Notes: generated by a model from the letters alone, not told the origin. Counted from the stretch's first letter, positions 24,367-32,535 are shown. The stretch is 64,000 bases of DNA from Treponema sp. (GCA_031256445.1 JAIRQN010000063.1:1-64000); one strand, 5' to 3'. Made by a program: numbers and translations.

Positions 24367-25106
24367 TTTTTCCTCCATGGCATTATTTTTTTCTCTGTAA
24401 GAGTTACAAGTTTTATTAATAACAGACTCAGCGCTGAAACCAGCAGAATAACAGCGAACATTTTATCAAATGAGTAAGTGCGCCTTACGCGGATCATGTA
24501 TACGCCAAGGCCTGCGTCTCCGCCAAGCCATTCGGCTATCACCGCTCCGATAATTGAATATGAGGCGGCAATTTTCAGTCCGGAAAAAAATTCAGGAAGT
24601 CCCTGGGGAATCTTTACATAGAAATACAGCTGCCATTTTTTCGCTCCCATGGACTGAAAAAGACGCAGAGTGTCGTTATCAGCGGAGGCGAACGCGCCCA
24701 AAAGCGCGATTGTAACAGGGAAAAAACAGGTAAGGAAAACCAGTGTTATCTTGGGCGCGAAACCGTAACCCATCCATAAAATTAAAAGAGGCGCTACGGC
24801 TATAACAGGCATTGTCTGCGTAATAAGTAAAATTGGCGTAACGGACTGTTTGATAATGCTGTTCGCGTCCATAATAATGGCCAGGATAAACGACAGCGCC
24901 AGAGCCAGAAAAAGCCCTGTGAAAGCCTCTGTCAGCGTATACAGAAGATGTTTCATCAGCAGCGGAAAGTCACAGGCAAAAGCGAGCGTTACCTGCCATG
25001 GCCCCGGCAGCATATACGGCGGGATGATCGCGCTCATGCTCAGAAGCTGCCATATAAGAATTACGGCGGCGACAGGTATAAAAGGCAGCCAATTTTGCTT
25101 ACGCAA
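24363..25106 (-). CDS. thiX: ABC transporter permease (ThiX-like)
   Basis: A permease of about 247 residues in the BPD_transp_1 family with about six membrane segments; the cytoplasmic EAA loop reads FQSMGAKKWQLYFYVKIPQGLPEFFSGLKIA. I choose the TTG at 25106 because AGGAGG (25113-25118) lies six bases upstream; an ATG at 25133 is in frame but has no ribosome site and lies just inside the attenuator region. It is the first gene of the thiXYZ-type operon, directly behind the TPP riboswitch and terminator. Confidence 0.85.
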   Translation of the reverse strand: MRKQNWLPFIPVAAVILIWQLLSMSAIIPPYMLPGPWQVTLAFACDFPLLMKHLLYTLTEAFTGLFLALALSFILAIIMDANSIIKQSVTPILLITQTMPVIAVAPLLILWMGYGFAPKITLVFLTCFFPVTIALLGAFASADNDTLRLFQSMGAKKWQLYFYVKIPQGLPEFFSGLKIAASYSIIGAVIAEWLGGDAGLGVYMIRVRRTYSFDKMFAVILLVSALSLLLIKLVTLTEKKIMPWRKK

Positions 25107-25154
25107 TTTTTTCCTCCTGATAACGCAAAGCATCGCGTACAGCTTCGCTTCGCA

Positions 25155-25192
25155 TAAAAAAACGCCCTCACGGAAATTCCGCGAAGGCGTTT
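25155..25192 (-). terminator. Riboswitch-controlled attenuator (intrinsic terminator)
   Basis: On the minus strand a stem of AACGCC and GGCGTT closes an inner CGGAA/TTCCG helix (25161-25191) and is followed at once by a run of seven T. It lies between the TPP aptamer and thiX, so ligand binding would favour termination before the operon. Confidence 0.8.
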
Positions 25193-25210
25193 AATTTTCT
25201 TATTAAACAT

Positions 25211-25378
25211 TTCCCTCCGCCGGCATTATCCGGATCAGGTGCGGCTGACAGCAATCGCGTGGCTGAAGCGGCGGCGCTGTCAATCCAGGGTTCCGGGCAT
25301 ATTTTGCTGCGGAGTCTCCCGCGCAAGCCCAATCTCAGCCGAAGAGCGCGTATTGTTAATACGCCAATTCAGCACCCC
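25211..25378 (-). promoter_or_regulatory. TPP riboswitch (THI element), unusually long
   Basis: The minus strand carries the conserved aptamer parts in order: GGGGTGCT (25371-25378), GGCTGAGATT (about 25331-25340), GGAACCC (about 25287-25293) and the 3' half ACCTGATCCGG / ATAATGCCGGCGGAGGGAA (25211-25240). Compared with the ~100-base minimal aptamer it is about 168 bases long: P3 is extended by GCGTATT-AAC-AATACGC, and extra sequence capable of pairing (GGGC...GCCC; TGACAGC...GCTGTCA) is inserted on both sides of the AACCC element. It controls thiXYZ together with the downstream terminator. Confidence 0.92.
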
Positions 25379-25442
25379 AATAATAATTTTATCCTGACAG
25401 GTTTTTACGTTAAAGTCAATACCGGATTATGATATTAAACCT

Positions 25443-25471
25443 GTGACAAAAAACGTTTAATGTGATATTTT
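25443..25471 (+). promoter_or_regulatory. Putative promoter of the transglutaminase-like lipoprotein gene
   Basis: GTGACA (25443-25448), a 17-base spacer and TATTTT (25466-25471) resemble the citrate synthase promoter, including the A-run after the -35 and the TGTG before the -10. Here a normal leader of about 45 bases with a GGGGA ribosome site follows. Confidence 0.4.
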
Positions 25472-25524
25472 TATAAAAGAGAACAATTTAAAATAAATGC
25501 CGAAATAATAACATAGGGGATATT

Positions 25525-26982
25525 ATGTTAAAAAAAGCCATTATATTCATCGCGGCTGTTTGCTTAACAGGCGGTTTATCAAGCTGCGCGTCCGCTAAAA
25601 AGGCGGCGGATATTAAACCTGAAATTATTTTTAATTATATTGCTCCGAAAACCGAAGATACGCCTCACTTCCAGATATTAAAAGCCAGTCTTGAAGCTGA
25701 CGGCTACGCATATACTCATTATGAAACCGGAGCAGGGCTGGTTGTTTGGGGCGCAAAAAACGGCGAAAGCAAAGGTTATGGCAGCAAAGACGAAGGTATT
25801 ATCCGTATTCCCAATGATGATGTCGATAAGGCTTATTTTATAAGCTGGGATCAGTATTTTGCGGCGTTCTCCCAGATGCACAGAGCCTGCTCGGAAGATG
25901 AAATTATCAGGGACATAAAAAAAACAGTTGATCAGCTGGTTCTGGAAACGGATTACGATTATTCAAGAGTATATGGGCTTCCTGACGGCGCCAAGTGGGT
26001 GTTCCACAGGGATACAAAAATGATGTGCCTTGGAGATGAATATGTAAACCTTGTAGTTGACAGGGTAACGGGGCTTAGAGGAGTAAAGGAAGTAGCGAAA
26101 GTATTGTCTTTGAACGGTGAGCATTCGTGGAATGAAATCCTGCTTCAGGATGGCAGTATTATTTATCTTGACGCTTTATGGTATGACACCAGCGGGTTTT
26201 ATCTTGATTCGTACGGGAATTACATGGTAGATCATGTTCCCCAGTATATGCCTGTCATGTTTACCTTCGACAGGGATTTATTCAGTATCGGAGATACCCA
26301 CTATAACTGGAGAGACGCTGTTAGCACCGCTGTTTCCGCCGCGTCTGCTTCAACTATCTCTGCGGAACCTGCTCCGGCTTTCGCCGCTTTAGCGGAACCG
26401 GCTTCGGTTCCCTCGGCGGCTGTTCCCGAAGCGGCCGCTCCCGCAACAGCCGCTCCCGCGGAAACAACTCCGCAAGCCGCCTCCCGGCAAAGAGCGGCCA
26501 AACCTGAAAAGGCTTCGAGAGCTAAATTTGAAAATCCTTTTGAGTTTGTCGGCAGTTTCGGCTTTTATGCTAACGGATGGCACGAAAACCTTGCGTCAGT
26601 TGGCATTCCAGTTCAATTGGGAGCGGAGGTTAACTTTGGGGGTATGGCGTTTGCCCTTCTTGCGGATGGAGGAGCGGGAGTCGCTTTGCCTTCGCTGGAA
26701 GAATGGAGAACCCCTGCGATTGAATGGTATTACGGCGGTCTGGTTGAATATTATATACCGGGTCAAAGGATAGGAGCGGGTTTCAGCTACGGTTTTTGCG
26801 ATACAGTAAAATTTGAGGACAGGGATTCTTTTGAGTGGGATACCTTTGCCAATTCATATATGCGTTTTTCGTTAATTCACCGGAATAGAGCAAAGCAAAC
26901 CGTTTACGGGCAGTTGTATAAAAACGGCAATTGGGGTTTCGGCATCCTGTGGACTTCTGGTTTTACAGGCAGAAGAAAATAA
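25525..26982 (+). CDS. Lipoprotein with transglutaminase-like domain, Ala/Pro linker and barrel-like C-terminus
   Basis: A 485-residue lipoprotein (lipobox LSSC, Cys21). The central region has the arrangement of the transglutaminase/cysteine-protease fold: Cys168 in MMCLGDEYVNLVVDRVTG, His200 in EHSWNEILL and Asp216 (or Asp221) in IIYLDALWYD. About 70 residues rich in Ala, Pro, Ser and Glu (about 270-335) link this to a C-terminal part of about 150 residues that alternates aromatic and glycine residues like an outer membrane barrel and ends in GNWGFGILWTSGFTG. The protein should be at the cell surface or in the periplasm. The domain call is from the motif only; peptidase, cross-linking and inactive structural roles are all open. 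Confidence 0.6.
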   Translation: MLKKAIIFIAAVCLTGGLSSCASAKKAADIKPEIIFNYIAPKTEDTPHFQILKASLEADGYAYTHYETGAGLVVWGAKNGESKGYGSKDEGIIRIPNDDVDKAYFISWDQYFAAFSQMHRACSEDEIIRDIKKTVDQLVLETDYDYSRVYGLPDGAKWVFHRDTKMMCLGDEYVNLVVDRVTGLRGVKEVAKVLSLNGEHSWNEILLQDGSIIYLDALWYDTSGFYLDSYGNYMVDHVPQYMPVMFTFDRDLFSIGDTHYNWRDAVSTAVSAASASTISAEPAPAFAALAEPASVPSAAVPEAAAPATAAPAETTPQAASRQRAAKPEKASRAKFENPFEFVGSFGFYANGWHENLASVGIPVQLGAEVNFGGMAFALLADGGAGVALPSLEEWRTPAIEWYYGGLVEYYIPGQRIGAGFSYGFCDTVKFEDRDSFEWDTFANSYMRFSLIHRNRAKQTVYGQLYKNGNWGFGILWTSGFTGRRK

Positions 26983-26984
26983 TA

Positions 26985-27018
26985 CAGCTCATGCAAAACC
27001 GGAGTTTTACATGAGCTG
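26985..27018. repeat. 34-bp imperfect palindrome between convergent genes (family member 2)
   Basis: CAGCTCATGCAAAAC (26985-26999) and GTTTTACATGAGCTG (27004-27018) pair with one mismatch around CGGA. It begins two bases after the stop of the lipoprotein gene and faces the end of spoVG. There is no T-run, so termination would be inefficient. Size and mismatch position match the palindromes at 19249 and 59674. Confidence 0.6.
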
Positions 27019-27058
27019 CAGGCGCCCGCTAGTTTAACTTTGTCTGCGCTTCAGGTCC

Positions 27059-27343
27059 CTAATCGTCCGATGGATCGTCCTGAACGTCCACGTCTCCGGA
27101 TTCATACTTTTCAAGGATACGCTTCTGCAACTCCGCCCGAAACTCGGGGTGAATGGGGTGGGCGACATCCTTATATTCTCCAGCCCTTGTTTTACGGCTA
27201 GGCATCGCAATAAAAACTCCGGTTTTACCCTCAATGATCTTTATATTGTGAACGACAAAACAATCATCAAATGTAACCGTAACATAAGCTTTTGGTTTGC
27301 CGCCGCCGGTCACTTTCCGGACCCTTATATCTGTAATTTCCAT
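27059..27343 (-). CDS. spoVG: SpoVG family regulatory nucleic-acid-binding protein
   Basis: A 94-residue SpoVG starting at ATG 27343 ([11 protein letters not shown]); GGAGAG lies five bases before it. An in-frame upstream ATG at 27385 would add 14 residues without family support. The conserved body is present ([45 protein letters not shown]). In spirochaetes such as Borrelia SpoVG binds DNA and RNA and regulates gene expression; it has no sporulation role. The acidic C-terminal tail ([13 protein letters not shown]) is typical. Confidence 0.95.
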   Translation of the reverse strand: MEITDIRVRKVTGGGKPKAYVTVTFDDCFVVHNIKIIEGKTGVFIAMPSRKTRAGEYKDVAHPIHPEFRAELQKRILEKYESGDVDVQDDPSDD

Positions 27344-27406
27344 GGCGTCTCTCCTCTCTTCTTGAGGTCCAAGTTTATCCTTCAATTTTAATACCGTTTT
27401 ACCGTG

Positions 27407-27442
27407 AAATCAAGAAAAAAAATAATTTTTCTTGATTTTTTT
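27407..27442 (+). terminator. Strong AT-rich hairpin with T-run upstream of spoVG
   Basis: AAATCAAGAAAAA (27407-27419) and TTTTTCTTGATTT (27426-27438) form a perfect 13-bp stem with a six-base loop, followed by a run of T (27436-27442) on the plus strand. It has the form of an intrinsic terminator for plus-strand transcription, yet no plus-strand gene ends near it. On the minus strand it would lie in the spoVG leader or promoter region. Confidence 0.4.
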
Positions 27443-27616
27443 ATTGGGTTTTAATAACCTAAATTAGTCATTTTTACAAAAACGCTCATCAAATACGCCG
27501 TAATGCTCACATTGAAAGACCGCTTTAAAATTATATTTCAGCTAATTTATATTTCATGCCGCCGGAATTTTACCACTTGAATATATGGCGCGATTTTGAT
27601 AGACTTTCGCTAGTTA

Positions 27617-27688
27617 TGGGATGTCGGCAAGTGGTAAGCCATCGGTCTTTGGAGCCGATATTCACAGGTTCGAATCCTGTCATCCCAA
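27617..27688 (+). tRNA. tRNA-Gln (anticodon TTG)
   Basis: A complete cloverleaf can be folded: acceptor TGGGATG/CATCCCA, D-arm around GGCAAGTGGTAAGCC, anticodon stem TCGGT/GCCGA with loop CTTTGGA giving anticodon TTG, and T-arm ACAGG-TTCGAAT-CCTGT. The discriminator base is A and the CCA end is not encoded. It lies 63 bases upstream of the bL25 gene. Confidence 0.95.
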
Positions 27689-27751
27689 AAGGGATAATCA
27701 ATATCTGTGAAACAGCGGTTTTACAGGAATTTTTACAAACGAGGTAGATAA

Positions 27752-28438
27752 ATGAGCAATGTAGTATTAAAGGCGAAAAATCGTCAGAAAGCAGGTTCAA
27801 CCGAATCCCGCCGGATAAGAAGAAGCGGGCGTATACCGGCAGTTATTTACGGAAGGTCAGGCAAGGCAGTCTCTATCGATCTGGACGCTGTTGAATTTGT
27901 GCATGGCGTAAAAGGCATTTCCGAAAGTACCATTGTCAAAGTACAGGTAGAAGACAAGTCTTACGATGCCTTTGTTAAAGCTACGCAGAGAAATATTGTA
28001 GACGGTAGTATTCTTCACATAGATTTTTATGAGGTTGAAAGCGGCGTTGTCCTCCGCGCCAGAGTTTCCATTATTCTTCAGGGGAATCCCGTCGGCGTCC
28101 GCGAAGGCGGCATTCTTGAAAACCCGCTTCATGAGATTGAAGTTGAGTGTCTGCCCAAGGATCTGCCCGAAAGGATCGAAATTGATATTTCCGGTCTCAA
28201 GGTGAATCAATCGCTGCATGTCCGCGACATTCCTCTTGGCGATGGCGTCAGGCTTATTTCCAGCGCGGATCAGGTTGTGGCGCTTGTGAAGTTTGCCAAG
28301 GCGGAAGCCGCAGCGGCAACCGTTGAAACCGCCGCTGCCGCCGCAGTGCCTGGAACGCCCGCAGCCGCGGCAGCTCCTGCCGCCGCGCCGGATAAAAAGG
28401 CCGCAGCGCCGGACAAGAAAGCCGCAGACAAGAAATAA
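27752..28438 (+). CDS. rplY: 50S ribosomal protein bL25 (general stress protein Ctc)
   Basis: A 228-residue long-form bL25/CTC that binds 5S rRNA. The N-terminal bL25 domain (about 1-95: RIRRSGRIPAVIYGRSGKAV, VKATQRNIVDGSILHIDFYEV) and the TL5 C-terminal domain (about 100-185: GNPVGVREGGILENPLHEIEV, DISGLKVNQSLHVRDI) are both present. The last 40 residues are a low-complexity Ala/Pro/Lys tail with DKKAA repeats that may contact rRNA. A ribosome site (ACGAGG) precedes the ATG. It is followed closely by tilS. Confidence 0.95.
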   Translation: MSNVVLKAKNRQKAGSTESRRIRRSGRIPAVIYGRSGKAVSIDLDAVEFVHGVKGISESTIVKVQVEDKSYDAFVKATQRNIVDGSILHIDFYEVESGVVLRARVSIILQGNPVGVREGGILENPLHEIEVECLPKDLPERIEIDISGLKVNQSLHVRDIPLGDGVRLISSADQVVALVKFAKAEAAAATVETAAAAAVPGTPAAAAAPAAAPDKKAAAPDKKAADKK

Positions 28439-28452
28439 TTTTACTTAGCGCT

Positions 28453-29496
28453 TTGGAAGAAGAAGTCTTCTCAATTCTTAAAAGCTTCCCGCCGCAGACA
28501 AAGTATCTCGCCGCAGTTTCCGGCGGCGCGGATTCAATGGCGATGCTTTCCGCATTGTCCGCTGTTGTGAATAAAGACGCGCTCTTCTGCCTGCATGTGA
28601 ATCATAATATCAGGACAGCGCAGGAAAGCGGCGCGGACGCGGAGTTTGTCCGCGATTTTTGCGAAAAGCGAAAAATTGCCTGCCACGTAGAGACAATCCC
28701 TTCCGGAAAAATCGCATCTTATGCAAAGAGCAGGGGAGTTGGCATTGAAGCGGCTGCCCGTCATTTCCGGCGCAAGGCGCTTCTGGAGGAAGCCGCGCGT
28801 TTGGGCGCGGATACGCGCGTTTTAATTGCCCACACCAAAGACGACCTGCTGGAAACGGCGTTAATGCGCATCCTGCGCGGCTGCGGCCCTGCCGGTCTTT
28901 CGGCAATGCCTGCTGAAAACGGCATTATTCTCCGGCCCTTGCTCTCAATGACCCGCGCCGGTGTTATCGCGTATCTGACAGAAAATAATATTCCCTGGCG
29001 CGAGGATCTGTCAAATAACGATGAAAAGTTTCTGCGTAATAAAATACGCGGCCGCCTTGTCCCGCTCTTAAATGAATCTTTTCCCTCATGGAAAGAGGGC
29101 ATTGGTGCGATGGCGCAAACTCAGAGCATTGCGGCGCAGTTTATCGCCAGTGAAGCGAAAAGCCGCGTCCTTTGGGAATCCCGTACTGACGCAAAAACGC
29201 AGGGCAATCCTGAACTATTCACAAATGAGAAAAACTTTTTCACTCAACCGTTAATTATCCGTGAAGAGGCGGTTTTTCAGGGGATTAATATTTTTTCTTC
29301 TCTGTGCGATCCAAAATCCGGTCATGGTTCCTCCAAAATAAAATCCATTAAACGCGCTGTTGTTAGAAAATTCTGTGCGGGAAACTTCGTTGCAGAAAGC
29401 TCCGCGGCCGCCGGATGCGTAAACGCCGCCGACCTTGGCCCTGTGCGCATCAGGCGGAAGAAAGGGAAAGTTTTACTGGAAATAATTTCACAGTGA
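28453..29496 (+). CDS. tilS: tRNA(Ile)-lysidine synthase
   Basis: A 347-residue PP-loop ATPase that converts C34 of tRNA-Ile(CAU) to lysidine. The ATP motif is AVSGGADSMAML (SGGADS at 23-28), followed by HVNHNIR and the RGVGIEAAARHFRRKAL and LIAHTKDDLLETALMRILRG signatures. The start is a TTG at 28453, 15 bases after the bL25 stop, with no clear ribosome site, which suggests translational coupling. The C-terminal substrate-binding part is short and divergent, as in many spirochaete TilS proteins. Confidence 0.9.
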   Translation: MEEEVFSILKSFPPQTKYLAAVSGGADSMAMLSALSAVVNKDALFCLHVNHNIRTAQESGADAEFVRDFCEKRKIACHVETIPSGKIASYAKSRGVGIEAAARHFRRKALLEEAARLGADTRVLIAHTKDDLLETALMRILRGCGPAGLSAMPAENGIILRPLLSMTRAGVIAYLTENNIPWREDLSNNDEKFLRNKIRGRLVPLLNESFPSWKEGIGAMAQTQSIAAQFIASEAKSRVLWESRTDAKTQGNPELFTNEKNFFTQPLIIREEAVFQGINIFSSLCDPKSGHGSSKIKSIKRAVVRKFCAGNFVAESSAAAGCVNAADLGPVRIRRKKGKVLLEIISQ

Positions 29497-29519
29497 AATG
29501 GCAATTTATAATTTTATTC

Positions 29520-29684
29520 ACATATAGGCTGCGCAAAACCCTAACGGCCGCGGCCTTGTCTAATGACGCTTTGGCGCCCGGGCTTGATATAAAAGAAATA
29601 TTTGATCAGACGGGAGCGGCGGTATCGCGCGCAAGCGAAAGGAAACAGATACCGGCCATATACAGCCAGTACTTAATAAATTAA
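29520..29684 (+). pseudogene. C-terminal remnant of a caspase-like (peptidase C14) protein
   Basis: In the frame ending at TAA 29682-29684 the last ~45 codons read ALAPGLDIKEIFDQTG then AAVSRASERKQIPAIYSQYL. The pattern PGLDIxxVFxxTGxxVxxxSxxxQxPAxYSQ is the typical end of secreted caspase-like proteins common in spirochaete genomes. Nothing of the catalytic His/Cys region lies upstream, where tilS ends. It looks like the tail of a deleted gene. It overlaps the stop of the convergent TPR gene by four bases. Confidence 0.45.
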
Positions 29685-31678
29685 CGCAAAGTGCGCAGTA
29701 ACGCGCGCAGTTCCGGGTTTGCCGCCGATTCGATTACCGGTTTTTTCTTTTCATCGCTCTGTAAAATGATTTCGTCTCCCGGTTCTATGCGGTCGAAAAA
29801 GCCGTTACGTGTCAATGCGCCTGAGGCGATTTCTTCGTCAACATTGTCAATGGTGATTTTTCCTACAAGTTCATCGGCGTTGTAAAGAAGCGAGATGCCT
29901 TCGTTGGCGATTGAAAGGCGGTCTTTTTTAACAACGTCAAAGACAGCGCCCGCCGTAATTCCGTCGGCTTTGCCCTTGTTAATAAGAGCCTGTCCCTGTT
30001 TGCGGATGATAAGTCTTCCGCGCAGGGGCAGGGAAGAGGATAATTGATCGATAATGCCGCGAGATGCGCCGCGCAGCCTGTCTGATCCTGTGCGGTAGGT
30101 GTTAAATGTTCCGGCAGGGGCTCCTGTCCTGCCTGTAAATAATTCGCCCTTTATGGAGATGTCGCGTTCATTTTCGGTCACGGATATGAACATAAAATAA
30201 TCGGCGCCTGCTTCCCTTGCCTGTCTGAAACCCTGGGAGAATGACGCCTGACGCAGTTCCAAATTCATTGGAGCGATGTTTCGGTCATGAACCAATAGTT
30301 CTCTGATTATCGAAGCGGCTGTAATTCCGGCATCCGCGTGATAATAACTGGACTGCCCGGAAAGGGAAAAAACGGCTATTTTCCAGTGACGCTCGGACAG
30401 ATCCACGGGGTTCACCTGCCATTGCCTGAAAAGAGCGTTCGAAAGAAGAGAATTGTACGCCTCTACAGCGTCGGTAAGACTGCGGTCGGTTTTGCCCTGA
30501 TCCTGCAGAAAACGAAGTTCTTCCAGATAGCGGGCAGGGTAGCCTGAGAGCCTTAAAATATCGGCGTACTCTCTCCTGTCAGCGGCAAAGGGGTTAAGCC
30601 TTAAACCGCGGCGGTATTCAAAAAGAGCCTGATCCATTAAATTGCGGGAACGGAACCCCCGCGCCTTTTCAAAATGCCATGAGGCGAATCTTGCCCGGCG
30701 CGGATCTTCAATTGCGGTTGAAGAAATCAGCGCGTCTTCCAGAATTGCGCGGATAAACTCATCATTTTCGTTTATGTAAACCGCAGTGGCAAGTATTGCG
30801 ATAGCCTCCTCCTGACGGTTCATTCTTGTTAGTGAAAGCCCTTTAAGGTACCACGGGCTCATGTTCTGCCTGTTATGCGCTATTGCGGAATCCGCAAGAC
30901 GGATCGCCTCTTCGTACTGCGAGTTGCGGTAGCGCAGAGTCGCCAAAAGCTCCTGAGACGGTACATGATTGCTTTTATATGAGAGGGAGAGCTGCGCATA
31001 ACCGATTGCCTCGGAGAGCCTGTCATTCATGGCGTAAATGTACGCGGCGTAGTAAAACACGCGGTAGTCGTCGGGATGCCTGTCAAGAGCGCTGTTGATA
31101 TATTGAATTGACATATCGCCGTCTCCAAGCGAATGGGAGACAAGGGCAAGAGAAATCAGCAGCCTGCGGTCATCAGGATAGCGGCGCACAGCTTCGCGGT
31201 AACGAAGCATGGCGTCCGAAGTCCTGTTTGTGGCAATGTCAAGTTCGCCCGCGGCGAAAAGCGTTTCCCTGTTGTAAGGTTCTCTTGCCAGAATTTCCGA
31301 GACAAGCGCGGAAGCGGCATCCAGCCGCCCCAGAGCGATAAGCGTGAATACTTCCAGGTTTGCGATGGACATATTTGTCCTGGCTAACAGCCTTGCTTTT
31401 CTTACCCAGTTAAGCGCCTGATCAAATTCCGCCAGTTCGTAGTAACATTCTCCAAGAGCCGCCGTTCCTTCCGCGTGGGCAGGATTCAATCTGACGCATT
31501 CAAGGAAAGATTCTACAGCCGAATACCAGTTTTCCTGAGCCATAAAATTTCTGCCGCGCTCGTAATATGCCGCCGCCGACATTGCTGGCGAACCCTGCTG
31601 CGCGAATAGATTAAACGGATAAATTAAAAATAAAAAAATAATTAACCACGAACCGCGCAAAAACCCCGGACTTTTCAT
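29681..31678 (-). CDS. Secreted TPR protein with signal peptide derived from a repeat
   Basis: From ATG 31678 this is a protein of about 665 residues with a signal peptide (MKSPGFLRGSWLIIFLFLIY, cleavage after NLFA). Residues about 35-370 contain around nine TPR units, such as SAAAYYERGRNFMAQENWYS and AEGTAALGECYYELAEFDQA. A C-terminal region of about 300 residues follows with a predicted alpha/beta domain (WKIAVFSLSGQSSYYHADA) and two beta-rich stretches (INKGKADGITAGAVFDVVKK; IEPGDEIILQ). It is probably a periplasmic or outer-membrane assembly scaffold. An ATG at 31765 preceded by a G7 run is in frame and would add 29 residues before the signal sequence; this is less convincing. The bases encoding the signal peptide match the GTTCGTGG repeat. 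Confidence 0.75.
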   Translation of the reverse strand: MKSPGFLRGSWLIIFLFLIYPFNLFAQQGSPAMSAAAYYERGRNFMAQENWYSAVESFLECVRLNPAHAEGTAALGECYYELAEFDQALNWVRKARLLARTNMSIANLEVFTLIALGRLDAASALVSEILAREPYNRETLFAAGELDIATNRTSDAMLRYREAVRRYPDDRRLLISLALVSHSLGDGDMSIQYINSALDRHPDDYRVFYYAAYIYAMNDRLSEAIGYAQLSLSYKSNHVPSQELLATLRYRNSQYEEAIRLADSAIAHNRQNMSPWYLKGLSLTRMNRQEEAIAILATAVYINENDEFIRAILEDALISSTAIEDPRRARFASWHFEKARGFRSRNLMDQALFEYRRGLRLNPFAADRREYADILRLSGYPARYLEELRFLQDQGKTDRSLTDAVEAYNSLLSNALFRQWQVNPVDLSERHWKIAVFSLSGQSSYYHADAGITAASIIRELLVHDRNIAPMNLELRQASFSQGFRQAREAGADYFMFISVTENERDISIKGELFTGRTGAPAGTFNTYRTGSDRLRGASRGIIDQLSSSLPLRGRLIIRKQGQALINKGKADGITAGAVFDVVKKDRLSIANEGISLLYNADELVGKITIDNVDEEIASGALTRNGFFDRIEPGDEIILQSDEKKKPVIESAANPELRALLRTLR

Positions 31679-31740
31679 GTATTTTTTGGATTTAAGGCAA
31701 TGATTTTGAAGCGCGTGTTCGTTTAGTTCGTGTTTGTTTG
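31640..31740. repeat. Second GTTCGTGG-type repeat cluster, overlapping the TPR gene start
   Basis: AACCACGAACC at 31644-31654, and GTGTTCGTTTAGTTCGTGTTTG within 31711-31736, are the same words as in 114-250. On the minus strand GGTTCGTGGTT plus the following A/T run encodes Gly-Ser-Trp-Leu and part of the hydrophobic core of the TPR protein signal peptide. Confidence 0.5.
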
Positions 31741-31788
31741 TTGTAAAAAAGAAAAAAGATATCATTGTCCCCCCCGTAATAATAACAA

Positions 31789-32535
31789 TTATTCCTTTTT
31801 ATGCGTAACAATTTTAATCGTGTTTATTTTATGGCCGTCCATTTCATGAATTATAAAATCATATTCTTTATATTTTATTTTTTCGTTTTTAACCGGTATC
31901 TTTCCGAACAGATCGAAAACAAAACCGCCCAAAGTATCAAAATCGTCTACGGGAAGCTCCATGTTGGTTTCTTCCGCGAGGAAATCCATGTTTACCCTTG
32001 CGTCGCACATCCATATGCCCTTTTCAAGTTCCACAAGATCTTCTGTCTCATGATCAAATTCATCCTGAATATCGCCGACTATTTCTTCGATTATGTCTTC
32101 CATTGAGACAATGCCGGATACGCCGCCGTATTCGTCTACTACTACTGCAATGTGCACTTTTTTTCTTTTAAGCTCGCCGAGAAGATCGTCAATATGTTTT
32201 GAAACAGGGATGAAATACGGCTTTCGGACCAAATCCTGTATATTAAAAGGTTTATTTTTAACAAGGGCAGTTAAAGCGTCTTTTACATGCAGAATGCCGA
32301 TTACATTGTCTACCGTATCCTGATATACGGGGAAGCGGGAATGTTCGCTTTCGCAGATGCAGTTTAAAAGTTCTTCTTTTGAAGAATCCGCGGAAAGAAA
32401 AACGGTATCTGTTCTTGGAACCATCACTTCCTTGACAGTGGTGTCCGATAATTCAACTACACCGCGGATCATTTCCTTTTGATCATCTTCCAGCTCTTTG
32501 ATTGCCCGTGAATTTAAACTAAAGGGAAGTCTCAT
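31789..32535 (-). CDS. tlyC: CBS-domain CorC/TlyC-type protein
   Basis: A protein of about 248 residues from ATG 32535, which has GGAGGAG four bases upstream (an earlier in-frame codon at 32550 lies inside ybeY). It consists of two CBS domains (VMVPRTDTVFLSADSSKEELL; FIPVSKHIDDLLGELKRKKV) and a C-terminal CorC_HlyC domain (TNMELPVDDFDTLGGFVFDLFGKIPV), without the membrane DUF21 part. It corresponds to the soluble CorC/TlyC proteins, once called hemolysins, linked to magnesium/cobalt efflux. The 17-base overlap with ybeY is a common bacterial pairing. Confidence 0.9.
   Translation of the reverse strand: MRLPFSLNSRAIKELEDDQKEMIRGVVELSDTTVKEVMVPRTDTVFLSADSSKEELLNCICESEHSRFPVYQDTVDNVIGILHVKDALTALVKNKPFNIQDLVRKPYFIPVSKHIDDLLGELKRKKVHIAVVVDEYGGVSGIVSMEDIIEEIVGDIQDEFDHETEDLVELEKGIWMCDARVNMDFLAEETNMELPVDDFDTLGGFVFDLFGKIPVKNEKIKYKEYDFIIHEMDGHKINTIKIVTHKKE

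Noticed and set aside
25386-25419. Promoter of the thiXYZ operon (TTGACT with TAAAAT on the minus strand)
   Set aside because: The two hexamers are 22 bases apart, too far for a sigma-70 promoter, and no better pair could be chosen by eye.
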